From the NCBI RefSeq assembly GCF_035917235.1, contig NZ_CP108423.1:5981501-6045500 (forward strand): a stretch of DNA of 64,000 nt, in the 5' to 3' direction. Source of the DNA: Streptomyces sp. NBC_01294 (GTDB lineage Bacteria > Actinomycetota > Actinomycetes > Streptomycetales > Streptomycetaceae). This document shows, piece after piece, positions 55,378 through 63,580 of the stretch (the stretch's first letter is position 1; the number at the start of each line of letters is the position of its first letter). The notes beneath the pieces were generated by a model. The model had not been told where the DNA came from, made no database searches, and saw only the letters and a program-made list of their open reading frames with translations. The position numbers and the translations under genes are program-made.

Positions 55378-56564
55378 AGGGCTCCCCCGCTCCGCAGCGC
55401 GGTGATCTCGGCCTCGGTCAGGCCGAGTTCGGTCAGGACCTCCCGGGTGTCCGCCCCGTGCGGGCGGCCCGCCCAGCGGATCCCGCCGGGGGTCTCGGAG
55501 AGCCGGAAGAGGATGTTCTGCATCCGCAGTGGTCCCAGCTCCGGGTCCTCGATCTCGGTGACCGTGTCGAGGGCCGCGAACTGGGGGTCCTCCATCACGT
55601 CCCGGACGTCGTAGACCTGGGCGACGGCCGCCTCGGCCTCCTCGAAGGCGGCGACGACCTCCTCCGCCTTGTGGCGGGCGATCCAGCCGCCGACCGCGTC
55701 GTCCAGGACGTCCGCGTGCCGGGCCCGCCCGGCGCCGGTCGCGAACCACGGCTCGCCGATCAGCTCGGGCCGCCCGACCAGCCGCACCACCCGCTCGGCG
55801 ATGGACTGGGCGGAGGCGGAGACCGCCAGCCAGCGGCCGTCGGCGCTGCGGTAGGTGTTGCGGGGGGCGTTGTTGGCGGAGCGGTTGCCGGTGCGGGGCT
55901 GGACGTAGCCGAGCTGGTCGTACCAGAGCGGGTGCGGGCCGAGCACGGTCAGCATCGGCTCGATGATGGCCAGGTCCACGACCTGTCCGTGCCCGGTGCG
56001 GTCCCGGCCGGCGAGGGCCGTCATGACGGCGTACGCGGTGGTCAGCGCGGCGATCGAGTCGGCGAGCCCGAAGGGCGGCAGCGTCGGCGGACCCTCCGGC
56101 TCGCCGGTGATCGCGGCGAACCCGCTCATCGCCTCGGCGAGCGTGCCGAAGCCCGGGCGGTGGGCGTACGGGCCGTGCTGGCCGAAGGCCGTCACGCGGG
56201 CCAGGACCAGGCGCGGGTTGGCGGCGGACAGCTCGGGCCAGCCCAGCCCCCACCTCTCCAGGGTGCCGGGGCGGAAGTTCTCGATGACCACGTCGGCCGT
56301 GGCGGCGAGCCGCAGCAGGGTGTCCCGGCCACCGGGCGTGGACAGGTCGAGGGTCATCGTCCGCTTGTTCCGGCCGAGCAGCTTCCACCACAGGCCGATG
56401 CCGTCCTTGGCCGGGCCGTGGCCGCGGGAGGGGTCGGGACGGTCGGGGTGCTCGACCTTGACGACCTCGGCTCCGAAGTCGCCGAGCAGGGTGGCGGCGA
56501 GGGGCCCGGCGAAGAGGGTGGCGAGGTCGAGCACGCGGAGCCCCTGCAGGGGCCCGGCGGTCAT
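55374..56564 (-). CDS. CaiB/BaiF class III CoA-transferase
   Basis: CoA-transferase of 396 residues from the ATG at 56564 (a GTG one codon earlier is possible). It shows LQGLRVLDLATLFAGPLAAT, DFGAEVVKVEHPDR, VVIENFRPGTLERWGL and the catalytic Asp region FGLADSIAALTTAYAVMTAL. Family members move CoA between carboxylic acids such as carnitine, formate/oxalate, mesaconate or succinate. Together with the CitE-like gene it suggests activation and cleavage of an organic acid. It overlaps its neighbours by 1-4 bases on both sides. Confidence 0.9.
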   Translation of the reverse strand: MTAGPLQGLRVLDLATLFAGPLAATLLGDFGAEVVKVEHPDRPDPSRGHGPAKDGIGLWWKLLGRNKRTMTLDLSTPGGRDTLLRLAATADVVIENFRPGTLERWGLGWPELSAANPRLVLARVTAFGQHGPYAHRPGFGTLAEAMSGFAAITGEPEGPPTLPPFGLADSIAALTTAYAVMTALAGRDRTGHGQVVDLAIIEPMLTVLGPHPLWYDQLGYVQPRTGNRSANNAPRNTYRSADGRWLAVSASAQSIAERVVRLVGRPELIGEPWFATGAGRARHADVLDDAVGGWIARHKAEEVVAAFEEAEAAVAQVYDVRDVMEDPQFAALDTVTEIEDPELGPLRMQNILFRLSETPGGIRWAGRPHGADTREVLTELGLTEAEITALRSGGAL

Positions 56565-57475
56565 CACGAGGCGGCTCCGGGCTGCGTCGCGGCGAAGGCG
56601 TCGGTTTCGGCGCGGGCGGGCATCGAGTCCTGGGCACCGGGGCGCTGGACGGACAGCGCGGCCGCCGCCGAGGCCCAGCGCAGGGCGACGGGCATCGGCC
56701 GGCCCTCGCCGAGGGCCACGGCCAGGGCGCCGACGAAGGTGTCCCCGGCGGCGGTGGTGTCCACGGCCCGGACCCGGGGCGCGGGCACGGAGAGGGGCTC
56801 CCGGCCGCGGGCGGCGTACAGGACGCCGGCCGCGCCGAGGGTGATCACCACCTCGGGCACGTCGTCCAGCAGGGCCTCGGCGGCCTGGCGGGGGTCGGTG
56901 AGCCCGGTCAGGGTGGCGGCCTCGTGCTCGTTGGGCACCAGGAGGTCGGTGGCGGCGAGGAGCTCGGCGGGCAGCGGCTGGGCGGGGGCCGGGGTGAGCA
57001 CCGTACGGACGCCGTGCGCGCGGGCGGCGCGGGCGCCGGCGAGGACGGCGGGGAGGGGCAGTTCGAGCTGGAGGAGGAGGGAGCCGGCGGCGGCGATCCG
57101 GGCGTCGTCGCCCGCCTCCAGCCCGGTGACGTGGGCGTTGGCGCCGGGGATGACGATGATGCTGTTGCCGCCCTCGTCGTCCACGGTGATGTGGGCGGTG
57201 CCGCTGGCGCCCTCGACGGTGCGCAGGGCCGCCGTCTCGACCCCGGCCGCGGTGAGCGCGGAGCGCAGCCGTACGCCGAACTCGTCGGCTCCGACCGCGC
57301 CGATCATCACCACCTCCCCGCCGGAGCGGGCGGCGGCGACGGCCTGGTTGGCGCCCTTGCCGCCGGGGACCGTGCGGAAGGCCCGGCCGGTGACGGTCTC
57401 CCCGAGGCGGGGGGCCTTGGGGACGTAGGCGACGAGGTCCATGTTCGTACTGCCGAGCACGGCGATGGCCGTCAT
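56564..57475 (-). CDS. rbsK: Ribokinase-type PfkB sugar kinase
   Basis: 303-residue PfkB-family kinase. N-terminal substrate region VLGSTNMDLVAYVPKAPRLG and glycine signature VPGGKGANQAVAAARSGG are those of ribokinase. The C-terminal signature DTTAAGDTFVGALA holds the catalytic Asp and anion hole. Ribose or a ribosyl nucleoside is the likely substrate. No ribose transporter or repressor is adjacent, so the sugar probably comes from inside the cell, released by the ADP-ribosylglycohydrolases encoded upstream. The start overlaps the preceding gene (ATGA). Confidence 0.88.
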   Translation of the reverse strand: MTAIAVLGSTNMDLVAYVPKAPRLGETVTGRAFRTVPGGKGANQAVAAARSGGEVVMIGAVGADEFGVRLRSALTAAGVETAALRTVEGASGTAHITVDDEGGNSIIVIPGANAHVTGLEAGDDARIAAAGSLLLQLELPLPAVLAGARAARAHGVRTVLTPAPAQPLPAELLAATDLLVPNEHEAATLTGLTDPRQAAEALLDDVPEVVITLGAAGVLYAARGREPLSVPAPRVRAVDTTAAGDTFVGALAVALGEGRPMPVALRWASAAAALSVQRPGAQDSMPARAETDAFAATQPGAAS

Positions 57476-59187
57476 GAGCGTGCTGCCTCCTGTGCGGTGA
57501 GGTGGGCGAGGGTGTCGAAGCCGATGCCGTCGAAGCCGGGGACGGTGGTGGCGAGGCGGTTCTTGAGGGGGGTGGTCCAGCGGTCCGGGAGGGCGTCCGG
57601 GGAGCCGGCGACCAGTCCGGCGAGCGCGCCGGCGGTGGCCCCGTTGGAGTCGGTGTCCCAGCCGCCGGACACGGCGCGGCAGACGGAGCGGGTGAAGTCC
57701 CCGTCGGCGTGGGTGAGGGCGGCGGTGATCAGGGCGGTGTTGGGCACGGCGTGGACCCAGTGGTAGTGCCCGTAGCGCGCGTGCAGCCGGTCGACGACCA
57801 GGTCGAAGCCGGCCGTGTCCCGTGCGGCGCCGATCGCGAAGCGGACGGCCTCGGCGAGGCGGGAGCGGGGCGGTACGACGGCCAGTCCGGCCCGGAGCGC
57901 GGCGTGCACGTCGGCGCGGCCGGTCGCCGCCTCGGCGGTGGCGGCGGCGACGAACAGGGCGGCGTAGACGCCGTTGCCGGTGTGGGTCAGTGCGGCGTCC
58001 CGGTACGCCTGGGCCGCGGCGGCGGCCGGGTCCCCGGGGTTGGTCCAGCCGTGGACGTCGGCGCGGATGAGGGCGCCGATCCACTCGCGGAAGGGGTTGT
58101 GGTGGGTGGCGGTGGCGGGCGGCTCCAGCCCGAGGAGGAGGTTGCGGTAGGCGATGCGCTCGGCGGTGAAGGTCCGCCCGGCGGGCAGCTCGTCGAGCCA
58201 CAGGCGGGCGACGTCGGCGGTGGTGAAGCCCTTGCCGTGCCGCTGGAGCAGGAGCAGGCCGAGGAGGGGGTAGTTCAGGTCGTCGTCCTCGGGCATGCCG
58301 TCGATGTTCTCGGCGAGCGAGGTGGGGGCGGAGCGGCGGTTCCACGGGTACGCGGCCAGCAGCTCCGGCGGGACGCCGCGGGCGGTGAACCAGTCGTCCA
58401 GCGGCCAGTTGCCGGCGGCGCGGGCGAGGGCGCGGATCCCCTCCAGCGGCAGCTTCTCGACGGGCTTGCCGAGCAGACACCCGACGGCCCGCCCGAGCCA
58501 GGCGGCCTCCAGCCGGGTCCGCAGACCGGTGCCGGCCCCCGGGACCCGCGAAGCCGGGGCCGTGTCCCGGGGCCCCGCTCCGAGGGCGGGCTCCCGGCCC
58601 CCTGTCGTCCGGGGCAGGCCCCGGGGGCCTGGATCGGGGCGGGTGCCCCGATCCAGGCCTCCGGCAGGTTGGACGGGCTGGACGGGCTGGACGGGCCCGG
58701 TGGGCAGCGCGTCGACTGCCGGGCGGAGGGCCCCGGCTTCCCCGGCGCCCGCGCCCGCCGCGGCGGTGGGGGGCTGCGCGCGGGTGTCGGGCGCCGCCCG
58801 CGAGGTCCGGGCCGTGGGTGCGGTCGCGGCTTCGCCGCGCCAGGGCGGGACCTCGGGCCAGGCGGCGCGGATGGACTCCCAGGAGTCCGGTTCGTCGGCG
58901 GAGAGCGGGCGGGGAAGGGAGGCCAGCTCGTCCAGGAGGCGGGACGCGAGGGCGCGGAGTTCCGGGGGCGCCGGGGTGGGGGAGGCTCCGGCCCGTTCGG
59001 GCGCCGGGTGGCCGCCCGCCGCCGGCCAGGCCCGCCGGGCGGATCCGGCGTCCCGGCCGTCCTCGGCGGCCTGCCGCAGCTCGTGCCCGATCAGGTCCTC
59101 GGGCTGCGCCCAGGTCAGGCGTACGGGGGGACCGGGCGCGGGTCCCTCCGTACGCCCGGTTCCGTTCCCGCAGGCAGCACCGCTCAC
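57472..59187 (-). CDS. ADP-ribosylglycohydrolase-family protein A
   Basis: 571 residues. The N-terminal part (1-115) has a conserved-looking helix, LTWAQPEDLIGHELRQAAED. A Pro/Ala/Gly-rich linker (about 116-222) includes a PVQPVQPVQP run, and the DraG-like domain starts near residue 225 (LEAAWLGRAVGCLLGKPVEK). The usual GDALG reads GCLLG, and the metal motif TDDT is replaced by EDDDLNYP, while the C-terminal SGGWDTDSNGATAGALAG keeps the paired Asp. This looks like a distinct DraG subfamily with metal binding preserved. The GTG at 59187 overlaps the stop of paralogue B. Confidence 0.85.
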   Translation of the reverse strand: MSGAACGNGTGRTEGPAPGPPVRLTWAQPEDLIGHELRQAAEDGRDAGSARRAWPAAGGHPAPERAGASPTPAPPELRALASRLLDELASLPRPLSADEPDSWESIRAAWPEVPPWRGEAATAPTARTSRAAPDTRAQPPTAAAGAGAGEAGALRPAVDALPTGPVQPVQPVQPAGGLDRGTRPDPGPRGLPRTTGGREPALGAGPRDTAPASRVPGAGTGLRTRLEAAWLGRAVGCLLGKPVEKLPLEGIRALARAAGNWPLDDWFTARGVPPELLAAYPWNRRSAPTSLAENIDGMPEDDDLNYPLLGLLLLQRHGKGFTTADVARLWLDELPAGRTFTAERIAYRNLLLGLEPPATATHHNPFREWIGALIRADVHGWTNPGDPAAAAAQAYRDAALTHTGNGVYAALFVAAATAEAATGRADVHAALRAGLAVVPPRSRLAEAVRFAIGAARDTAGFDLVVDRLHARYGHYHWVHAVPNTALITAALTHADGDFTRSVCRAVSGGWDTDSNGATAGALAGLVAGSPDALPDRWTTPLKNRLATTVPGFDGIGFDTLAHLTAQEAARS

Positions 59188-60329
59188 CGGGGGTCCGCGA
59201 TCGCGGTGAAGGCCGACTCGTGGGCCCGGCGGCGGGTGCGGTCCAAGGCGAAGATCTCGCGGGCCACGGCGGCCAGCGACCGGGCCGGGGCGTGCAGGTC
59301 GAGGCGGCTGGCCTCGGCGACCTGCTTGGCCCAGGCCGCAGGGATCACCGCCTCGCCGCCCAGGGCCCCCGCGATCGCCCCCGCCATGGTGGCGATGGAG
59401 TCGCAGTCCCGGCCGTAGTTGACGGCGCCGAGGACCGAGCCCTCGTACCCTCCGTCCGCGATCAGCAGCATGCCGAGGGCGATCGGCAGTTCCTCGATGG
59501 CCTGGAGCCGGGAGGGGCGGCGGGCGTCGAGCGAGGGGTTGCGGTAGTCCGGCCCGACCGAGTCGTACGGGGCCACCGCCGCCCGCAGCGGGGTCAGCGC
59601 CGACTCGAAGTCCCGGTGGGCGGCGGCCACTTCGCACACGGCCGCGATCGCGGTGCGCGTGCCGTCCTTGGCCAGGGCCAGGGCCGTGTCCACGACCGAG
59701 GCCGCCGTCGCCCCGGGCACGCACGCGGCCGCCACCGCCGCCGCGAACACGCCCGCCGCCTCCCGCCCGTACGAGGACTGGTGCGCGCCGGCGATGTCCA
59801 GCGCCTCGGCGTACGCGCCCGCCGGGTTGCCCGCGTTGGCGATGCCCGCCGGCGCCATGTACATCGCCGCACCGCAGTTGACGATGTTGCCGCTGCCGGC
59901 CTCGCGCGGGTCGACGTGCGCGTAGTGGAGGCGGGTGACGATCCACTTCTCCGCCAGGAAGACCCGCTGCAACGGCAGGGCCTCGGCCTCCAGTTCGGGG
60001 ATCCAGCGCGGGGTGGACATGAGGTCCGGGACCAGGTGCTCGGCGATCGCGTAGGCGTCGAGGTGGTCCCGTACGGCCTCGTAGACCCGCACCAGCGCGT
60101 GCGTCATCAAGGTGTCGTCCGTGACGTGTCCGTCGCCCTTGTGGTACGGCGCGATGGGGCGGGCCGTGCGCCAGTTCTCGTACCAGGGGCCGACGATGCC
60201 GTGCACGCGGCCGCCGTGCCGTTCCACGATCTGGTCCGGGGTCCAGCCCTCCACCGGGCCGCCGAGCGCGTCGCCGACGGCCGCTCCGACGAGGGCGCCT
60301 GCGGCCCGGTCCTCCAACGTGAGCGTCAT
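59184..60329 (-). CDS. ADP-ribosylglycohydrolase-family protein B
   Basis: 381 residues, a single DraG-like domain. The N-terminal GALVGAAVGDALGGPVEGW, the metal motif HVTDDTLMTHAL and the C-terminal NYGRDCDSIATMAGAIAGAL are all present, so both Mg/Mn-binding clusters look complete (DxDS instead of DxDT). Family members remove ADP-ribose from arginine, serine or small molecules. It is the canonical enzyme of the four along with paralogue D. Start and stop overlap neighbours by four bases. Confidence 0.9.
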   Translation of the reverse strand: MTLTLEDRAAGALVGAAVGDALGGPVEGWTPDQIVERHGGRVHGIVGPWYENWRTARPIAPYHKGDGHVTDDTLMTHALVRVYEAVRDHLDAYAIAEHLVPDLMSTPRWIPELEAEALPLQRVFLAEKWIVTRLHYAHVDPREAGSGNIVNCGAAMYMAPAGIANAGNPAGAYAEALDIAGAHQSSYGREAAGVFAAAVAAACVPGATAASVVDTALALAKDGTRTAIAAVCEVAAAHRDFESALTPLRAAVAPYDSVGPDYRNPSLDARRPSRLQAIEELPIALGMLLIADGGYEGSVLGAVNYGRDCDSIATMAGAIAGALGGEAVIPAAWAKQVAEASRLDLHAPARSLAAVAREIFALDRTRRRAHESAFTAIADPR

Positions 60330-62350
60330 GTCCGAATCATCCCCTGAGGTTTGGGTGAGGTGAGTTCCGTGCGCGCGAGGAGCGCGGCGAGTTCGACGAG
60401 GTCGGTGCCGGCGAGGCGGGGCAGGGCGCAGCCGGAGAGGGTGCGGCAGGCCTCGCGCCAGGCGGCGGGGATCGAGTCGCCGCCGCCGAGCACACCGGTG
60501 AGCGCTCCGGCGAGGGCGGGGGCGGAGTCCGCGACGCGGGACAGGCAGGCGGCGGCCGGGACGGCCTCGGTCACCCTGCCGCGGGCGGCGGTCGCGAGGG
60601 CGAGGGCCACGGGGACGGTCTCGGCGGCGGCGATCCCGTAGCTGTAGACGTGGTCCACGATCTCGTGTTCGAGGGTGGGGACGATGGCGAAGGCGCCGCC
60701 GTCGGCGTGCGTACGGAGGTGGGTGCGGGCGAGTCCGACGGCGTGGCGGGCGTTGCGGCCGATCTCGGTGGCCTCGGGGAGCTGGGCGAGGGCGGCGTCC
60801 ACGGCGGCGTCGACGTTCCCGGTGGTGAGGGCGGTGGCGATGGCGGCGGCCATGGCGCGGGCGCCGTGGACGCCGTCGCCGTCCTGCGTGTAGCGGGCGT
60901 CGAACTCGGCGAGGTCGGCCGCCGCCGCGGCGTCGCCGGGATGGACGACGGCGAGGACGCAGGCGCGGATGCAGGCGGCGTCGTCGAAGTAGTGCGGGTT
61001 GTCGTGGCCGGTGGCGGGCGGGCGCAGGCCGGCGGCGAGGTTGCCGAGGCCGGCGCGGACGGAGATCCGGGCGCGGAGGGGGAGGACGGCGGACTCGACC
61101 TCGGGCGCGCGTTCCGCCGCCGCGGCGACCTCGGAGGCGAGGGCGTTCCACGCGAGGTCGATGGCGGCGCGCATTCTTCTGGACCGGCTGAGGTCGGAGA
61201 GCAGGACGCCGGCGGCGGTGAGCACGGACTCGGCGACGAACGCGGCCCATTCGGCGTCGTCGGACGGGCCGAGGCGCAGGGGTTCGGGGGGCTGGTTGAG
61301 GGCGATGGGGACGGGGAGGGTGGTGGTGGCGTTCTGCTCGGCGAAGGTGTCGAGCTCGCGGGTGAGGCGGCGGGTCCACTCGGGCATCCGGCTGGCGCGG
61401 TGGCGGGCGGCGGGCCAGCCGGCGGCGTCGCCTGCGGCGAGCCCGAGGAGGAGTCCCTCGATGCGGCGTTGGCCGGCGGCGGGCTGGGCGGGCTGGACGG
61501 TCCGTGCGTCGGCCGGGCCCGTACGGGGTTCCGCGCGCAGGACCCCGACCCCGCCGCCGGGGGCTCCGGCGGCCCGCACCACGGCGATCTCCCCCACCCC
61601 GCCCCTTCCCGAAAGCAGGGGCAGGCCCCTGGACCCCGGGTCCACCGGTGGCCCGGACCCCGGTTCCGCCGGGCCCGCGGCCGGTCCCGCTTCGGCCGGG
61701 GCCGCCGGGACCGGCCGGTCCACCGTCGGCCCCGCCACCGACAGGCCGGGGAGGGCCGGAACGGGAGCCATGTCCACCGGGAAGGCAGCCGGTCCTGCCG
61801 GGGCGGCGGAGGCCGGGTCCGGCGGGAGGGTGGTGGAGCGTGCCGGGCCGGCGGCCGGGTCTGCCGGGAGGGCGGCGCGGGCGGCGCGGGTGGCGCGTGG
61901 GCCGGGTTCGGCCGGGGCGTGCCCGCCCGCAGAGGGCCCGACCGGCGGCAGGCCGAAGCGGGCCGGGGTGGCCGTGCCTGCCGGGAGGGCGGGCACGCCT
62001 GCCTGGTCGGCAGCCGGGTCCGGCGGCAGGGTGGTCGAGCCTGCCACGACGAGCCTCATGCCTGCCGGGGCGGGGGCGGGGTCCGTCGGAAGGGTGGCGA
62101 GGGCCGTGGGTGGCATCGGATCGACCGGGCCCCGCCCGCCCGCGGCCGTCCCGGCCGAGGGCAGTCCGGGACGGGCCGGGACGGGGGCGCGGCTCGCCAC
62201 GGCGGCGGCCGGGTCCGGCGGGAGGGTGGCCGGGGCTGCCGGGGCTGCCGGGGCTGCCCGGGCGGGGGCGGGGGCCGGGGTCGGCGGGAGGGTGGCGAGG
62301 GTGGTGTGTGTGTGTTCGGTCGGGGGGTTGGCGGGGGCCTCCGGGGTCAT
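60326..62350 (-). CDS. ADP-ribosylglycohydrolase-family protein C, with long low-complexity N-terminus
   Basis: 674 residues if the ATG at 62350 is used (it overlaps the stop of paralogue D). Residues 1-294 are almost only Pro, Ala, Gly, Thr, Val and Leu, with a recurring TLPPDPA motif (about residues 42, 107 and 174, with variants near 87 and 161). The DraG-like domain starts near 296 (RIEGLLLGLAAGDAAGWPA). It has SDDAEW for the first metal motif, but the C-terminal DxDT is replaced by RVADSAPALAGALTG, so one ligand pair is missing. It may be inactive or regulatory. A later start cannot be excluded. Confidence 0.8.
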   Translation of the reverse strand: MTPEAPANPPTEHTHTTLATLPPTPAPAPARAAPAAPAAPATLPPDPAAAVASRAPVPARPGLPSAGTAAGGRGPVDPMPPTALATLPTDPAPAPAGMRLVVAGSTTLPPDPAADQAGVPALPAGTATPARFGLPPVGPSAGGHAPAEPGPRATRAARAALPADPAAGPARSTTLPPDPASAAPAGPAAFPVDMAPVPALPGLSVAGPTVDRPVPAAPAEAGPAAGPAEPGSGPPVDPGSRGLPLLSGRGGVGEIAVVRAAGAPGGGVGVLRAEPRTGPADARTVQPAQPAAGQRRIEGLLLGLAAGDAAGWPAARHRASRMPEWTRRLTRELDTFAEQNATTTLPVPIALNQPPEPLRLGPSDDAEWAAFVAESVLTAAGVLLSDLSRSRRMRAAIDLAWNALASEVAAAAERAPEVESAVLPLRARISVRAGLGNLAAGLRPPATGHDNPHYFDDAACIRACVLAVVHPGDAAAAADLAEFDARYTQDGDGVHGARAMAAAIATALTTGNVDAAVDAALAQLPEATEIGRNARHAVGLARTHLRTHADGGAFAIVPTLEHEIVDHVYSYGIAAAETVPVALALATAARGRVTEAVPAAACLSRVADSAPALAGALTGVLGGGDSIPAAWREACRTLSGCALPRLAGTDLVELAALLARTELTSPKPQGMIRT

Positions 62351-63333
62351 CGGGGGGCCTCGTATTCGGGGGTGAGGAGGTCCGCGATGTCCAGGACGTG
62401 GTAGCCCCGCATCGAGGGGAGGCAGCTGCCGCGGACCGGGCCGATGGCCGAGGACCAGGCGGCGGGGATCGCGGCGGCGCCCGACATCGCGCCGGCCAGC
62501 GCGCCCGCCACCGCCGCCGTGGTGTCCGCGTCGCGGCCCATGTTGACCGCGGTCAGGACCGAGGACGGGAAGTCGCCCCGGCACGCCGCGAACGCGCCGA
62601 AGGCGAGGCCGACGGCTTCGGGGGCCAGGTCCGTCCACGGGTAGCCGCCGATGACCACCGCCGAGCGCACCGCCCGTTCGCCGCGCGGGGCGGCGGTGAC
62701 CGCCCGGCGCAGCGAGCGGGCCGTCCAGGAGTCCGAGGGGATCACGGACAGGGCCGCGGAGACGACGGAGGCCGGGCTGCCGCCGGCCATCGCCGCGGCC
62801 ACGCCCGCCGCCACCGCCTGGCCGCCGTAGATGCCCTCGCCGTCGTGGCTGACCGTGCCGTCGATGGCGACGAGCCGGGCCGCCTCCGCGGGCCGGCCCG
62901 CCGCGAAGACTCCGAACGGCGCCGCCCGCATCGCCAGGCCGTCCGACCACGCGTGCCGGTGCTGCGCGGAGATGGGGGCCGCCAGCCCCCGGCGGAGGTT
63001 CTCCAGGGTGCCGCGCTCCGAGAAGCCCGCGCCGCGGAACGGGCCCTCGTCGAGGTCCGCGATCCAGTGGTGCCAGGCCCGCTCCACGTGGGAGACGGTG
63101 AGCGCCGAGCCGTGGCGGGCCAGCAGCAGCCCCGAGAAGATCGCGTACTCGGTGTCGTCCGTGCCCGCCGGGTCGTCCGACACGAAGCCTTCGATGCGGC
63201 CCCATTTCGCCCGGATCTCCGACGGCTTCATGTTCTCCGCCGGGGCGCCCAGCGCGTCGCCCACCGCGAGGCCCAGAAGAGCGCCCCTGGCCCGTTCGAG
63301 GAGGACCTGCGGATTGCATGCAATCAGCTCCAT
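62347..63333 (-). CDS. ADP-ribosylglycohydrolase-family protein D
   Basis: 328 residues, first gene of the operon. A complete DraG-like domain: ARGALLGLAVGDALGAPAE, the metal motif GTDDTEYAIFSG and the C-terminal NMGRDADTTAAVAGALAG. The ATG at 63333 has GGAGAGG upstream (AAGTGGAGAGGCGCGCC). A perfect 14-base palindrome lies across codons 3-8 (63312-63325). It is read away from the VIT1-like gene. Confidence 0.9.
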   Translation of the reverse strand: MELIACNPQVLLERARGALLGLAVGDALGAPAENMKPSEIRAKWGRIEGFVSDDPAGTDDTEYAIFSGLLLARHGSALTVSHVERAWHHWIADLDEGPFRGAGFSERGTLENLRRGLAAPISAQHRHAWSDGLAMRAAPFGVFAAGRPAEAARLVAIDGTVSHDGEGIYGGQAVAAGVAAAMAGGSPASVVSAALSVIPSDSWTARSLRRAVTAAPRGERAVRSAVVIGGYPWTDLAPEAVGLAFGAFAACRGDFPSSVLTAVNMGRDADTTAAVAGALAGAMSGAAAIPAAWSSAIGPVRGSCLPSMRGYHVLDIADLLTPEYEAPR

Positions 63334-63393
63334 GGCGCGCCTCTCCACTTGATGGGACTCATGATGAGCCCTTGGGGGATTTGTGCCATGGCA
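63312..63393. promoter_or_regulatory. Cluster of palindromes at the head of the ADP-ribosylglycohydrolase operon
   Basis: Three symmetric sites lie close together: GATTGCATGCAATC (63312-63325, perfect 14 bp, inside the first gene), CTCATGATGAG within 63350-63370, and TGCCATGGCA (63384-63393, perfect 10 bp). The last two are upstream of the start. Which one, if any, is an operator is unclear. The rest of the 247-base divergent gap (to 63580) shows no convincing promoter hexamers. Confidence 0.4.
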
Positions 63394-63580
63394 TGTGGTT
63401 TGTCGCTCGTCGCGAAACACCCCGCGCGCCCCGTCGTCACCCGGTCGCCGACCCGCAAAACCGCAGGTAAGTACGGCCTTCCTTGCTGGCGGGCGGCAGA
63501 AATCGTGCGTAGTTTCGAGGTGTTCAGGGGGAGCGGGGCGCGTCACGGCGCCCGTTGGCACAAATGGGGAGATACGCCGC

